This document shows positions 56,344-64,000 of a DNA stretch of 64,000 bases, one piece after another (the first letter of the stretch is position 1; each line of letters opens with the position of its first letter). Below the pieces are notes generated by a model. The model ran no database searches and had not been told where the DNA came from. It worked only from the letters and a program-made list of their open reading frames with translations. This DNA is from Bacillus coahuilensis m4-4 (GTDB lineage: Bacteria > Bacillota > Bacilli > Bacillales > Bacillaceae_K), in contig NZ_ABFU01000060.3 in the NCBI RefSeq assembly GCF_000171615.1, positions 185,770 to 249,769 of the forward strand, read 5' to 3'. Both the position numbers and the translations under genes were made by a program.

Positions 56344-56439
56344 GGTGTAACCTCCTTTACACGTTGCCCTCTTCAACTTTATTGTGCATCAGCGAGAGTA
56401 TTTCATTAATCACAATAAATGGAAGGGAGTATAGAATGC

Positions 56440-56468
56440 TTGTAAGCTCTAATTTAGTATGATAAAGT
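56440..56468 (+). promoter_or_regulatory. possible lipA promoter
   Basis: TTGTAA (56440-56445), 17-bp spacer, TAAAGT (56463-56468). Confidence 0.45.
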
Positions 56469-56558
56469 TTTTAAATGTAAACCCTTTATTAAGTGTACAT
56501 AAGAGATGCAACCTCTTTGCTTCTAGGTCACTGACTTTTACGAAATGGAGATGAGAAG

Positions 56559-57482
56559 ATGAGCAAAAGAGACGAACATTTACGTAAGCCAGAATGGTTA
56601 AAAATAAAGCTAAACACAAATGAAAACTATACCGGTTTAAAAAAACTAATGAGAGAAAATAATCTTCATACGGTTTGTGAAGAAGCGAAATGCCCTAATA
56701 TTCATGAATGTTGGGGAACTAGAAGAACTGCTACATTCATGATCTTAGGGGACGTCTGTACACGCGCTTGCCGTTTTTGTGCAGTTAAAACGGGTTTACC
56801 TAATGAACTTGATTTAGCCGAGCCAGAACGTGTAGCAGATTCTGTTCAGCTTATGAACTTAAAGCACGTAGTTGTAACAGCTGTTGCTCGTGATGATTTA
56901 AAAGACGGTGGAGCGTATGTTTTTGCTGAAACGGTACGAGCTATCCGTCGTAAAAATCCATTTACAACGATCGAAGTGCTTCCTTCTGATATGGGAGGAG
57001 TGTATGACAACGTAAAAATGTTGATGGATGCAAAGCCTGATATTTTAAACCATAATATTGAAACCGTTGAACGTTTAACTCCAAGGGTGCGAGCACGTGC
57101 TAAATATCAACGCTCTCTAGAATTTTTAAGCAGAGCGAAGGAGTTGTACCCTGAGATTCCAACCAAATCAAGTATTATGGTGGGTCTAGGTGAAACGAAG
57201 GAAGAGATTATTCAAACGATGGATGATCTTCGTGCACATAACGTAGATATTATGGCAATTGGCCAATATTTACAGCCTTCTAAAAAACACTTGAAAGTAC
57301 AAAAATACTACTCTCCGGACGAATTTGGTGAACTGCGTGAAATCGCGATGACGAAAGGATTTAGTCATTGTGAAGCAGGACCTCTAGTCCGTTCTTCTTA
57401 CCATGCGGATGAGCAAGTAAATGCTGCTGCGAAGAAAAGACAGGAGCTTGGTGAACTTGAAGCACAAGGTAACATCAGCTAA
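56559..57482 (+). CDS. lipA: lipoyl synthase
   Basis: A 307-aa radical-SAM enzyme that inserts two sulfurs into octanoyl chains. Auxiliary cluster cysteines 40, 45 and 51 ([12 protein letters not shown]); radical-SAM cysteines 67, 71 and 74 (CTRACRFC); C-terminal RSSYHADE. Its Fe-S clusters come from the Suf system and GcvH is an early lipoylation target, both encoded in this window. Confidence 0.97.
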   Translation: MSKRDEHLRKPEWLKIKLNTNENYTGLKKLMRENNLHTVCEEAKCPNIHECWGTRRTATFMILGDVCTRACRFCAVKTGLPNELDLAEPERVADSVQLMNLKHVVVTAVARDDLKDGGAYVFAETVRAIRRKNPFTTIEVLPSDMGGVYDNVKMLMDAKPDILNHNIETVERLTPRVRARAKYQRSLEFLSRAKELYPEIPTKSSIMVGLGETKEEIIQTMDDLRAHNVDIMAIGQYLQPSKKHLKVQKYYSPDEFGELREIAMTKGFSHCEAGPLVRSSYHADEQVNAAAKKRQELGELEAQGNIS

Positions 57483-57484
57483 TG

Positions 57485-57520
57485 AAAATAGAGGACCCAA
57501 TTTAGAGGGTCCTCTATTTT
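57485..57520. terminator. bidirectional terminator between lipA and yutC
   Basis: AAAATAGAGGACCC pairs perfectly with GGGTCCTCTATTTT; the right arm overlaps the yutC stop. Confidence 0.92.
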
Positions 57521-58247
57521 AATCCGCCATTTCTTTCGTAAAATCATGTCTCTCAGGATGCTGATCATTTTTCATATGGTCTAAGCTATGGACATCATCT
57601 TCACTCATTCCATTTTTCTCATTCATCATTTCACCATTTGGATTCTCTGTGTAGTCCACGTTTTCTCCTTGAGGAGAACTCGTCATCATCATATAGACCA
57701 CATCGTCAATCTCTTCGTTTACTCCACTCATCGTCGAATTCATTTGTGATATGTTTTCAATGTTTCTTCTCAGCATATCATCATCCGTCACATACACATG
57801 GAACCATCTTGGTACAATCGATAATGCAGTTTTCTTCACTTGGTCAGCGACTTCAAATCGTTCTTTCTCGCCTGTTGCATCTGTCTTGTAGGATATTAAT
57901 ACTTCTTCATCTGTAACAAGGGTAGATATATCTTGTACTCTTGGAAGAGTAATGGCCATTTTACCTATTGAATCGGCAATTTCTTCTCGGTCTAAGCTAT
58001 ACATGGTGTCATAGTCTACCGTGTCGCCTTCAATAGGGCTTTTTTGATGCCTAACAAATCCAAAATTGGCTCCATTCTTTTTTACATCGTCAGAGCTATT
58101 ACTGTTTAAAAGGTCGTTGCGGTTACTTATGTTGACTGTATCTCCCTCTTCAGGTAAGAAGTCATCGTCATTATCAAAAGCAAATGGCTCAGCACATCCT
58201 GCTAGACCTATTAAAAGGAGCAAGACTAATCCAAAAGACTTCCACAT
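57519..58247 (-). CDS. yutC: YhcN/YlaJ-type sporulation lipoprotein (YutC)
   Basis: A 242-aa lipoprotein: signal and lipobox IGLAGC, an acidic linker, then the YhcN-type domain (LDREEIADSIGKMAITLPRVQDIS, EVLISYKTDATG, IVPRWFHVYVTDD) and a hydrophilic acidic tail. Family members are in the inner spore membrane and affect germination or outgrowth. Start at ATG 58247 behind GAGGAGG. Convergent with lipA. Confidence 0.87.
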   Translation of the reverse strand: MWKSFGLVLLLLIGLAGCAEPFAFDNDDDFLPEEGDTVNISNRNDLLNSNSSDDVKKNGANFGFVRHQKSPIEGDTVDYDTMYSLDREEIADSIGKMAITLPRVQDISTLVTDEEVLISYKTDATGEKERFEVADQVKKTALSIVPRWFHVYVTDDDMLRRNIENISQMNSTMSGVNEEIDDVVYMMMTSSPQGENVDYTENPNGEMMNEKNGMSEDDVHSLDHMKNDQHPERHDFTKEMAD

Positions 58248-58357
58248 GTGAAACACCTCCTCACTTATAGAATGACCAGTAGGAGAATAATTCTGTTTAG
58301 TAATTCTTGGTGAATTCGGTATAATGGAAATAAGCATAGTAAAGAGGGTGAAACGTC

Positions 58358-58645
58358 ATGATCGAAATCGGACGATTGAAATATGAAATCGTAAAAGAGT
58401 TCAGAGATGGATTTAATGAGGATGCTCTTAAAGAGCGTTATAGTGATATATTAGGAAAGTACGATTACATAGTAGGTGATTGGGGTTATGGGCAGCTTCG
58501 GTTAAAGGGCTTCTATGAGGATCAAAATCAAAAGTCGACATTTGATACAAAAATTAGTACGGTGAATGATTATCTTCTTGAGTATTGCAACTTTGGTTGT
58601 GCATATTTTGTGATAAAAAAAGTAGAAGGCGTAGCTAAAAGGTAG
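58358..58645 (+). CDS. yutD: YutD-like protein
   Basis: A 95-aa cytosolic protein of the YutD family: KYEIVKEFRDGFNEDALKERYSD, YDYIVGDWGYGQLRLKGFYED, YCNFGCAYFVIKK with two Cys. Function unknown. RBS GAGGGTG before ATG 58358. Found in this order with lipA and yutE in Bacillus. Confidence 0.88.
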   Translation: MIEIGRLKYEIVKEFRDGFNEDALKERYSDILGKYDYIVGDWGYGQLRLKGFYEDQNQKSTFDTKISTVNDYLLEYCNFGCAYFVIKKVEGVAKR

Positions 58646-58702
58646 GTAAGGAGATTGACGAGCAAGTAAAATTTATCGTTCAATCTCCATGCACCGTAAA
58701 CT

Positions 58703-58993
58703 CTATTTTCCGTATGGCTTTTCTTCATTTTGATGAGGATCATCATGTGTTGGATGGGATGGAGAAATATGCCTTTCCAAGTCTTGATGTAAGTTCTTAT
58801 TTTCATAATTAAAAGCGCTATAGTAACGTTGACCAGGTTTCCATGGAGTCGATTTATTCTCTACTGGTGTATATTTGCCCCTAGGTGATCCGTATGGACC
58901 TTCTGGTAACTGTTCAGGTACGATGAAATTTTTCATGGCTTCCACATTAGAGAAGTCGCTGTATTCTTCATTATTGCGGTCATTTTCTGACAC
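58703..58993 (-). CDS. hypothetical hydrophilic protein, DUF3905-like
   Basis: A 96-aa acidic and Pro/Tyr-rich protein (FIVPEQLPEGPYGSPRGKY, KSTPWKPGQRYYSAFNYENK, HPTHDDPH). I tentatively link it to DUF3905 of spore formers; not certain. The GTG start at 58993 follows AGAGGTG. An upstream ATG frame (59029) would add a hydrophobic leader without an SD. Confidence 0.65.
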   Translation of the reverse strand: MSENDRNNEEYSDFSNVEAMKNFIVPEQLPEGPYGSPRGKYTPVENKSTPWKPGQRYYSAFNYENKNLHQDLERHISPSHPTHDDPHQNEEKPYGK

Positions 58994-59104
58994 GATTATC
59001 ACCTCTACTACTAGTATGAGGTAGAACATGGAATATAAAACAGGTGAGATTAGGAAGTTTTAATGTGATACAATAGAATGTAGAGCATGAAAGGAGTCGT
59101 CATC

Positions 59105-59542
59105 ATGTATTTTGTAGATCGAGAAAAAATAGAAGGCATCCTCGTCTATTTAGATGGACAAATCGAGCAATTAATGAATCTAAGAGAGCTTGAAACACCA
59201 ATTGAGATAGCAGCTGCTGAACGATTTGCTCATATGATTATCGAATCCATGTTAGATATTGGCAATAGTATGATTGATGGATTTATTATGCGTGATCCTG
59301 GAAGTTATGAAGACATCGTTGACATTTTAGAGGATGAACGGGTCATTCCAAGTGAAGATGCTATCATCCTGAAGGGATTAATTCTTTACCGAAAAAAATT
59401 AATACAGGATTATACGGATGTGGATACAAAAATGGTGGTTGAATCATTTCAATCAAGTCAAGAAGTGCTAGAATCTTTTTCAACCCATACACGTACATAT
59501 TTAACAAATGAATTGGGACCTGTATCTGCTTTTAAAAATTAA
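59105..59542 (+). CDS. yutE: DUF86 (HepT-like) protein YutE
   Basis: A 145-aa helical protein of the DUF86/HEPN group: REKIEGILVYLDGQIEQL, AAERFAHMIIESMLDIGNSMID, LRNxxxH-like end degenerate. B. subtilis YutE has the same length and position. No partner MNT antitoxin is adjacent and the RNase motif Rx4-6H is not clear, so a toxin role is not claimed. Start at ATG 59105 behind AAAGGAG. Confidence 0.85.
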   Translation: MYFVDREKIEGILVYLDGQIEQLMNLRELETPIEIAAAERFAHMIIESMLDIGNSMIDGFIMRDPGSYEDIVDILEDERVIPSEDAIILKGLILYRKKLIQDYTDVDTKMVVESFQSSQEVLESFSTHTRTYLTNELGPVSAFKN

Positions 59543-59548
59543 TCGTGG

Positions 59549-59577
59549 CGCTTTCACTAGTTGAAAGCGTTTTATTT
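59549..59577 (+). terminator. terminator of yutE
   Basis: CGCTTTCA pairs with TGAAAGCG, then TTTTATTTATT. Confidence 0.8.
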
Positions 59578-59635
59578 ATTGTGCTAGCTAGGCATCATAA
59601 GAATATAAAAATAATAGGAAAAGGAAGTTGGTAAC

Positions 59636-60400
59636 ATGAAAAAGTACAAGGGCTATTTAATTGATCTAGATGGAACGATGTATAGAGGAAGCGAAGTAAT
59701 TAAGGAAGCTGGCGAGTTTGTTGGCAGACTAAAGGCAGCTAATATTCCCTATCTTTTCGTCACCAATAATTCTTCAAGAAGACCTGGACAAGTTGCAGAT
59801 AAATTAAAGAAATTTGGCATAGATGCTACAGAAGAACAAGTATTTACCACTAGTATGGCTACAGCCAATTATATTGCTAGTCAAAAACAGGATGCTTCTG
59901 TGTATATAATCGGAGAAGAAGGAATTCAATCCGCTGTAACAGAAGCAGGATTAACGATGGTGAATGATAACCCCGACTACGTGGTAGTTGGCATAGATCG
60001 TTCGATTTCCTATGAAAAGCTAGCGCTTGGATGTCTTGGTGTGCGAAACGGGGCAACGTTTATCTCAACCAATGGTGATATTGCGATTCCAACTGAAAGA
60101 GGCTTACTACCGGGTAATGGATCGTTAACATCTGTTATAACGGTTTCCACTCAAACCCAGCCAATCTTTATAGGGAAACCAGAACCCATTATTATGGAAC
60201 AAGCGCTAAATGTGTTAGGAATTCCTAAAGAAGATGTTATCATGGTAGGCGATAATTATGATACAGATATTATGGCAGGAATCCGCTCTGGTATGGACAC
60301 GCTGCTCGTTCATACTGGTGTAACAACACCAGAAATTCTAAAAGACAAAGACGTACAACCTACTTGCGTTATAGAATCTTTAGAAGAGTGGGATGTATAA
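59636..60400 (+). CDS. yutF: HAD-family sugar/nucleotide phosphatase YutF
   Basis: A 254-aa NagD-type class IIA HAD enzyme: motif I LIDLDGTMYRG (nucleophile Asp10, Asp12), motif II VTNNSS, IGKPEP and motif IV MVGDNYDTDIMAGI. Homologues dephosphorylate nucleoside monophosphates or sugar phosphates. Terminator downstream. Confidence 0.92.
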   Translation: MKKYKGYLIDLDGTMYRGSEVIKEAGEFVGRLKAANIPYLFVTNNSSRRPGQVADKLKKFGIDATEEQVFTTSMATANYIASQKQDASVYIIGEEGIQSAVTEAGLTMVNDNPDYVVVGIDRSISYEKLALGCLGVRNGATFISTNGDIAIPTERGLLPGNGSLTSVITVSTQTQPIFIGKPEPIIMEQALNVLGIPKEDVIMVGDNYDTDIMAGIRSGMDTLLVHTGVTTPEILKDKDVQPTCVIESLEEWDV

Positions 60401-60401
60401 G

Positions 60402-60438
60402 AAAGTGGGAGTCGAAAATCGACTCCCACTTTTTTATA
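60402..60438 (+). terminator. terminator of yutF
   Basis: AAAGTGGGAGTCG pairs with CGACTCCCACTTT, then TTTT. Confidence 0.92.
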
Positions 60439-60537
60439 GTGAACCGTAACCAACCTATTCACCCAGAAAGGGTAAGGACACTTTATTCTGTTTCTCTCTG
60501 TACTAGTAGGGTGGTGACCAAGGCCCCTAACCTTTAT

Positions 60538-61047
60538 TTATTCTACATGAGCTCTGCGATGAGCAAGCCTAGAAGAGGCTGCAGCTGCAATAGCGCCAAC
60601 TATATCATCTAAAAATGTGTGACATTCCCCGGAAGATTTATCATTTAATTTCTGAAGAATTCCTGGTTTTTCTTTATCAATGTACCCGAAGTTTGTAAAA
60701 CCGATAGAACCATATATATTGACGATGGAGAAGGCGAGCACCTCATCTACACCATAAAGCCCTTCATCTGTTTCTACAATAGACTGAAGAGGCTCTTCTA
60801 GCATTTTCTTCTCTGCTAAACGATCTAATTCAATCCCTGTTAAAATCGTATTTTGTACTTCTCGCTTTGTTAATACCCTTTCTACATTTTGTGCACATTC
60901 ATCTAATGTTAGATTAGGGTGATATTTTTTTTGAAGAAACAAGACTAATTCAGCAATATCCGAAATTTCTACTCCTCTTTCATGAAGCCATCTGCGCGCT
61001 GTTTCTTCTGATACATTCATATTAGGTGGCTGATTCATATTTGACAT
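60538..61047 (-). CDS. yutG: phosphatidylglycerophosphatase A-like protein YutG
   Basis: A 169-aa PgpA-family protein: RRWLHERGVEISDIAELVLFLQ, the family motif VDEVLAFSIVNIYGSIGFTNFGYIDK, and TFLDDIVGAIAAA with the acidic pair. It would dephosphorylate PGP or a related lipid, although this cytosolic form lacks the membrane segments of E. coli PgpA. Divergent from yutH. Confidence 0.85.
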   Translation of the reverse strand: MSNMNQPPNMNVSEETARRWLHERGVEISDIAELVLFLQKKYHPNLTLDECAQNVERVLTKREVQNTILTGIELDRLAEKKMLEEPLQSIVETDEGLYGVDEVLAFSIVNIYGSIGFTNFGYIDKEKPGILQKLNDKSSGECHTFLDDIVGAIAAAASSRLAHRRAHVE

Positions 61048-61237
61048 ACTGCAATCACTTCTCTTTCTATATTTGATTAGTTGTCTTTAACTTATACGGG
61101 ATAGCCCTAGTCAAATCCTGCCTATCTTTATATTATTCCCTATGATGTCAATATATTAACTAGAACATACAATACATTTCTAATTTTACTTGTGGTTGCA
61201 TACATTTAACTGATAAGAGAGTAGAGGAGGGAAGGGT

Positions 61238-62254
61238 TTGGAAGATATAATAAGTAAATATTTTGGAGTAGAAATGGTGTCTTCTATTAAGGATTCCCAA
61301 TATCCACGCTATCATGGTAAGGATGGGCTATTATATACCATTGTGAATGTGACCAACACGTCACAGGAATATTTGGTTGAATTATATAAAATGACAGATC
61401 ATCTAAAGACCTCAGGTGATCTTTACGTCTCATCATTTGTTCAGAGCATAGACAATAAGTTTCTCATTACAAAGGATGACCAAGATTATGTGTTGCTTCA
61501 AAACAAAAAACGATTACGGCCCAAGGATAAACAAATAGGAAGAAAGCTAGCAAAGTTCCATTTCAGGGGCCGAGCGATTCAAGATAAAGTGGAATTTACA
61601 TCGCGAATTGGCAAGTGGCATGAATTATGGGAGAAAAGAGTGAATCAGTTAGAAAATGCTTGTGCTTCTATTGTTCATAGCGGTCCAACTGAAGAATTCG
61701 ATCGACTAGTTGCCGATGCGTTCCCTTATTATCTTGGCCTTGCTGAGAATGCTATACAGTATTTAGTTGACACAGAAATTGAAGGTGAGCCTGAGAGAGA
61801 AGATGCTGGAACGGTTTGTCATGCACGTTTTTCCAATCATTCATGGGGGAAGGAATATTGGATTCGGTTTCCATTTGATTGGGTATTCGATCATGCAAGC
61901 CGAGACATTGCTGACTGGATGAGAGCCCAATACTTAACTAGAAATCGCACGTACATTCCTGATATTCAGAAATTTGTACAAGATTATCAAACCATTACCC
62001 CACTGTCATCATTTACGTGGAGGTTGACGTATGCACGATTACTATTTCCTCTTCATTTCTTTGAAGTGGTGGAAGAGTATTATACGTCTAAAACGGATCA
62101 CCATCGTCACGAAATTTCAGATAAGTTAGAAAGATATTTGAAATTCTCAGGAGACTTTGAACGATTTTTAGGTAGCTTTTTTGATATAGTTCAAGTGCCT
62201 GTCTATTCAAGGAATATCCCAAGAATTGATTGGCTGTCTACTTCTAATAAATAA
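61238..62254 (+). CDS. yutH: spore coat-associated protein YutH
   Basis: A 338-aa protein of the CotS/YutH kinase-like fold: SQEYLVELYKMTDHLK, KQIGRKLAKFHFRGRA, FDWVFDHASRDIADWMRAQYL. Kinase catalytic residues are degenerate. TTG start 61238 behind GGAGGGAAGG. A coat protein in B. subtilis. Confidence 0.88.
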   Translation: MEDIISKYFGVEMVSSIKDSQYPRYHGKDGLLYTIVNVTNTSQEYLVELYKMTDHLKTSGDLYVSSFVQSIDNKFLITKDDQDYVLLQNKKRLRPKDKQIGRKLAKFHFRGRAIQDKVEFTSRIGKWHELWEKRVNQLENACASIVHSGPTEEFDRLVADAFPYYLGLAENAIQYLVDTEIEGEPEREDAGTVCHARFSNHSWGKEYWIRFPFDWVFDHASRDIADWMRAQYLTRNRTYIPDIQKFVQDYQTITPLSSFTWRLTYARLLFPLHFFEVVEEYYTSKTDHHRHEISDKLERYLKFSGDFERFLGSFFDIVQVPVYSRNIPRIDWLSTSNK

Positions 62255-62263
62255 ATATGGTAT

Positions 62264-62280
62264 CCTTCTACTGTAGAAGG
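62264..62280 (+). promoter_or_regulatory. palindrome containing the SD of the next gene
   Basis: CCTTCTAC-T-GTAGAAGG. Its 3' half is the SD of the TTG-initiated dehydrogenase gene at 62292, so the hairpin could hide it. Confidence 0.5.
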
Positions 62281-62291
62281 AGTGGATACAA

Positions 62292-63251
62292 TTGAAGATA
62301 GTCATCACTAGAAAATTACCAGAAAGATTTATAAACGTTCTACCCTCGTCCATCGAGGTAGTCATGTGGGAGTCAGATCATATCCCCATGCCTAGAGAAC
62401 AACTACTAGCACAAATAAAAGAAGCAGACGCATTATTAACTGTATTATCTGACCGCATTGATAGAGAATTATTAGCTGCTGCTCCTAGATTGAAAATTGT
62501 GTCTAACTTAGCAGTTGGATACGATAATATTGATGTAGGGGCAGCAACAGATTTAAGTATCGTCGTCACCAATACTCCTGATGTGTTAACAGAAACGACG
62601 GCCGATTTAACGTTTGCTCTACTTTTAGCTACGGCAAGAAGAATGGGAGAAGGGATGGAATTAGTAAAGGAAGACCAATGGAGAAGCTGGTCGCCGTTCT
62701 TTTTAGCCGGTGGTGATGTGCACCATAAGACAGTTGGAATTTTCGGGATGGGAGCAATCGGACAAGCTGTAGCAAGTAGAGCGAAGGGCTTTCAGATGGA
62801 GGTTATATACCATAATCGGAATCGGCGCTTAGAAGCAGAAAAAGCTTTAGGGGCAACATATGTATCCTTTGAGGAGTTACTTAGAACGTCTGATTTTGTT
62901 GTGTGCTTAGCGCCTTTAACAAAAGAGACCGCAGATATTTTTAACTATGAGGCTTTTAAACAAATGAAGCCAACAGCCTATTTTATTAATGCAGGTAGAG
63001 GGAAAGTGGTAGTAGAAGAGGATTTAGTAAAAGCTCTATCAGATAAAAGGATAGCCGGAGCAGGACTTGATGTGTTTAGAGAGGAACCAATTAGAAGTCA
63101 TCACCCTCTTTTACAGCTGAAAAATGTTGTGGCTTTACCTCATGTGGGAAGTGCCTCGATAGACACTCGAACGAAAATGATTCAACTATGCTTGAAGAAT
63201 ATTGAGAGGGTAGTAGAAGGGAACTCTCCTTTGACACCAGTCAAATTATAA
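62292..63251 (+). CDS. D-isomer-specific 2-hydroxyacid dehydrogenase (glyoxylate/hydroxypyruvate reductase-like)
   Basis: A 319-aa enzyme. NAD(P)-binding VGIFGMGAIGQAVASRAKGF, catalytic Arg in INAGRGKVV, Glu in FREEP and His in ALPHVGSAS. It reduces glyoxylate or hydroxypyruvate, or oxidises D-2-hydroxyacids. TTG start 62292, SD GAAGGAG. Its terminator has lost its T-run to the IS element. Confidence 0.9.
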   Translation: MKIVITRKLPERFINVLPSSIEVVMWESDHIPMPREQLLAQIKEADALLTVLSDRIDRELLAAAPRLKIVSNLAVGYDNIDVGAATDLSIVVTNTPDVLTETTADLTFALLLATARRMGEGMELVKEDQWRSWSPFFLAGGDVHHKTVGIFGMGAIGQAVASRAKGFQMEVIYHNRNRRLEAEKALGATYVSFEELLRTSDFVVCLAPLTKETADIFNYEAFKQMKPTAYFINAGRGKVVVEEDLVKALSDKRIAGAGLDVFREEPIRSHHPLLQLKNVVALPHVGSASIDTRTKMIQLCLKNIERVVEGNSPLTPVKL

Positions 63252-63255
63252 AAAA

Positions 63256-63271
63256 GGAGCCGAATGGCTCC
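63256..63271 (+). terminator. terminator hairpin cut by the IS element
   Basis: GGAGCC-GAAT-GGCTCC preceded by an A-run. The expected T-run is replaced by CTC and then the IS end at 63274. Confidence 0.75.
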
Positions 63272-63273
63272 TC

Positions 63274-63300
63274 AGGCTGTCGAGAAAATCTCGACAGCCT
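63274..63300. repeat. IS1182-type end, 12-bp inverted repeat
   Basis: AGGCTGTCGAGA (63274-63285) and TCTCGACAGCCT (63289-63300) are perfect inverted repeats with a 3-nt spacer, as is common at the ends of IS1182 elements. Confidence 0.75.
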
Positions 63301-63386
63301 TTAATAATGTATAAATATTTTAACAAATCACCGCGTTAATATGTTAAAATAGAGATATATAATATATTGATTGGCGGGGATTAACT

Positions 63387-63965
63387 ATGCTAAAACCAAG
63401 AGAATTTACGCAAAATGAATATGAATTTGTTTCCATTGATGATATGGTTCCTTCGGACCATCTTCTTCGAAAGATAGATAAATACATTGACTTCTCCTTT
63501 ATTATTGAGAAAGTTAGGCCTTATTATAGTGAAGAAAAAGGTCGTCCTTCAGACCCTCTTATTCTTTTTAAAATGATGTTTATAGGATACTTATACGGCA
63601 TTCGTTCAGAAAGAAAACTAGAACAAGAAATTCGGATGAATATGGCCTATCGATGGTTCTTAGGATTAAAGTTTCAAGATCCTATACCACATCATTCAAC
63701 AATCAGTTGGAATCGTCAAAAACGCTTTAAAGATACAAACGTTTTTCAAGAAATCTTTGATGAAATTGTTCTTCTAGCAATGAATCACAATATGGTAGGA
63801 GGACGAGTTCTTTTTACAGATTCTACTCATTTAAAGGCGAATGCGAACAAACACAAGTTCACAAGACAAGAAGTAGAAGTAGAAACCCGTGAGTATATCA
63901 ACGAACTAAACAAAGCTGTAGAGGAAGACAGAGAACTACAAGGAAAAAAGCCTATTAAAGGATAA
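63387..63965 (+). pseudogene. IS1182-family transposase, N-terminal part, frameshifted
   Basis: [21 protein letters not shown] and the DUF772 segment ([31 protein letters not shown]), then [18 protein letters not shown] with the first catalytic Asp (DDE). The frame stops at 63965. One A fewer in 63944-63949 restores [19 protein letters not shown], which continues past the window end. RBS GGCGGGG before ATG 63387. Confidence 0.85.
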
Positions 63966-64000
63966 AGAGGAAGTGATAGAAACTAAAGAAATACGTGTTA

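Larger units (their letters stand above)
63274..64000 (+). mobile_element. IS1182-family insertion sequence, left part
   Basis: Left end at 63274 and transposase from 63387. The right end lies beyond the window. It sits immediately after a host gene's terminator hairpin. Confidence 0.85.

Noticed and set aside
58650..58688. Hairpin GGAGATTGA/TCAATCTCC after yutD as a terminator
   Set aside because: The loop is long and no T-run follows, so it is left out of the feature list.
59105..59542. HepT-type toxin of a HEPN-MNT toxin-antitoxin pair
   Set aside because: No nucleotidyltransferase partner is adjacent and the catalytic Rx4-6H motif is not clear. It matches the chromosomal YutE position instead.

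Overview
The window comes from a low-G+C, endospore-forming Bacillaceae bacterium. The evidence is strong purine-rich Shine-Dalgarno (SD) sites, many GTG/TTG starts, spore genes (yunB, lytH, yutH, yuzL, CotF-type coat proteins), a SAM riboswitch and a lysine L-box. From memory, positions 24.9-63.2 kb follow the Bacillus subtilis order yusN-fadM-yuzL-fadNAE-yusIHGFED-metNPQ-yurZ-sufCDSUB-yunFEDCBA-lipA-yutCDEFGH. The species cannot be fixed from this sequence alone.

Layout. 1-27 is the 3' end of tmRNA. 0.2-11.6 kb is variable: an Lrp regulator divergent from an EamA exporter, a relic of an alpha-amylase C-terminus, a peroxiredoxin, a VOC protein, two MFS transporters (one with a TetR regulator), an aldehyde dehydrogenase, a haloacid dehalogenase-type HAD protein and a hemolysin III protein. 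12.4-21.3 kb holds a NERD gene, a DEAD-box helicase and a carbohydrate ABC importer (two permeases and a binding protein, no ATPase) with a YesM/YesN-type two-component system. The importer's two promoters share a 33-bp direct-repeat motif beside cre sites. 21.4-25.5 kb has an AI-2E-family permease, Ohr, thioredoxin-like and coat proteins. 25.7-32.6 kb is the fatty-acid/proline block (fadM, yuzL, fadN-fadA-fadE) with a clear FadR box. 33-38.4 kb has gcvH, small redox genes and riboswitch-controlled metNPQ. 39.6-44.9 kb is sufCDSUB behind two 7-1-7 palindromes typical of Fur-family operators. 45.4-57.5 kb is the yun block, interrupted by an HD-GYP gene, a lysine-riboswitch-controlled NhaC transporter and a MetPS-like NSS transporter, and ends with lytH and lipA. 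57.5-63.3 kb is yutC-yutH plus a 2-hydroxyacid dehydrogenase. An IS1182-type element begins at 63,274 and runs off the window.

The most unusual content is four intergenic G+C-rich arrays of two families. Family I (11,645-12,258 and 45,042-45,338) places the word CGCCCA every 21 bp, with a 30-bp step after every fifth word. This gives an identical 114-bp super-period at two loci whose filler sequences differ. Family II (about 23,296-23,723 and 52,958-53,255) repeats an ACGCG word followed 14 bp later by GCGCG, with a period near 52 bp. Both arrays of a family lie in the same orientation, outside genes, close to places where the B. subtilis gene order is broken. I know of no described system that explains them.

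Caution: about 13 one-base frameshifts occur here, nearly all at or beside short homopolymers (MFS, NERD, helicase tail, binding protein, coat protein, yusI, sufB start, HD-GYP, NhaC, transposase). Homopolymer length error in the sequence is the simplest explanation, so genes typed here as pseudogenes may be intact in the organism.
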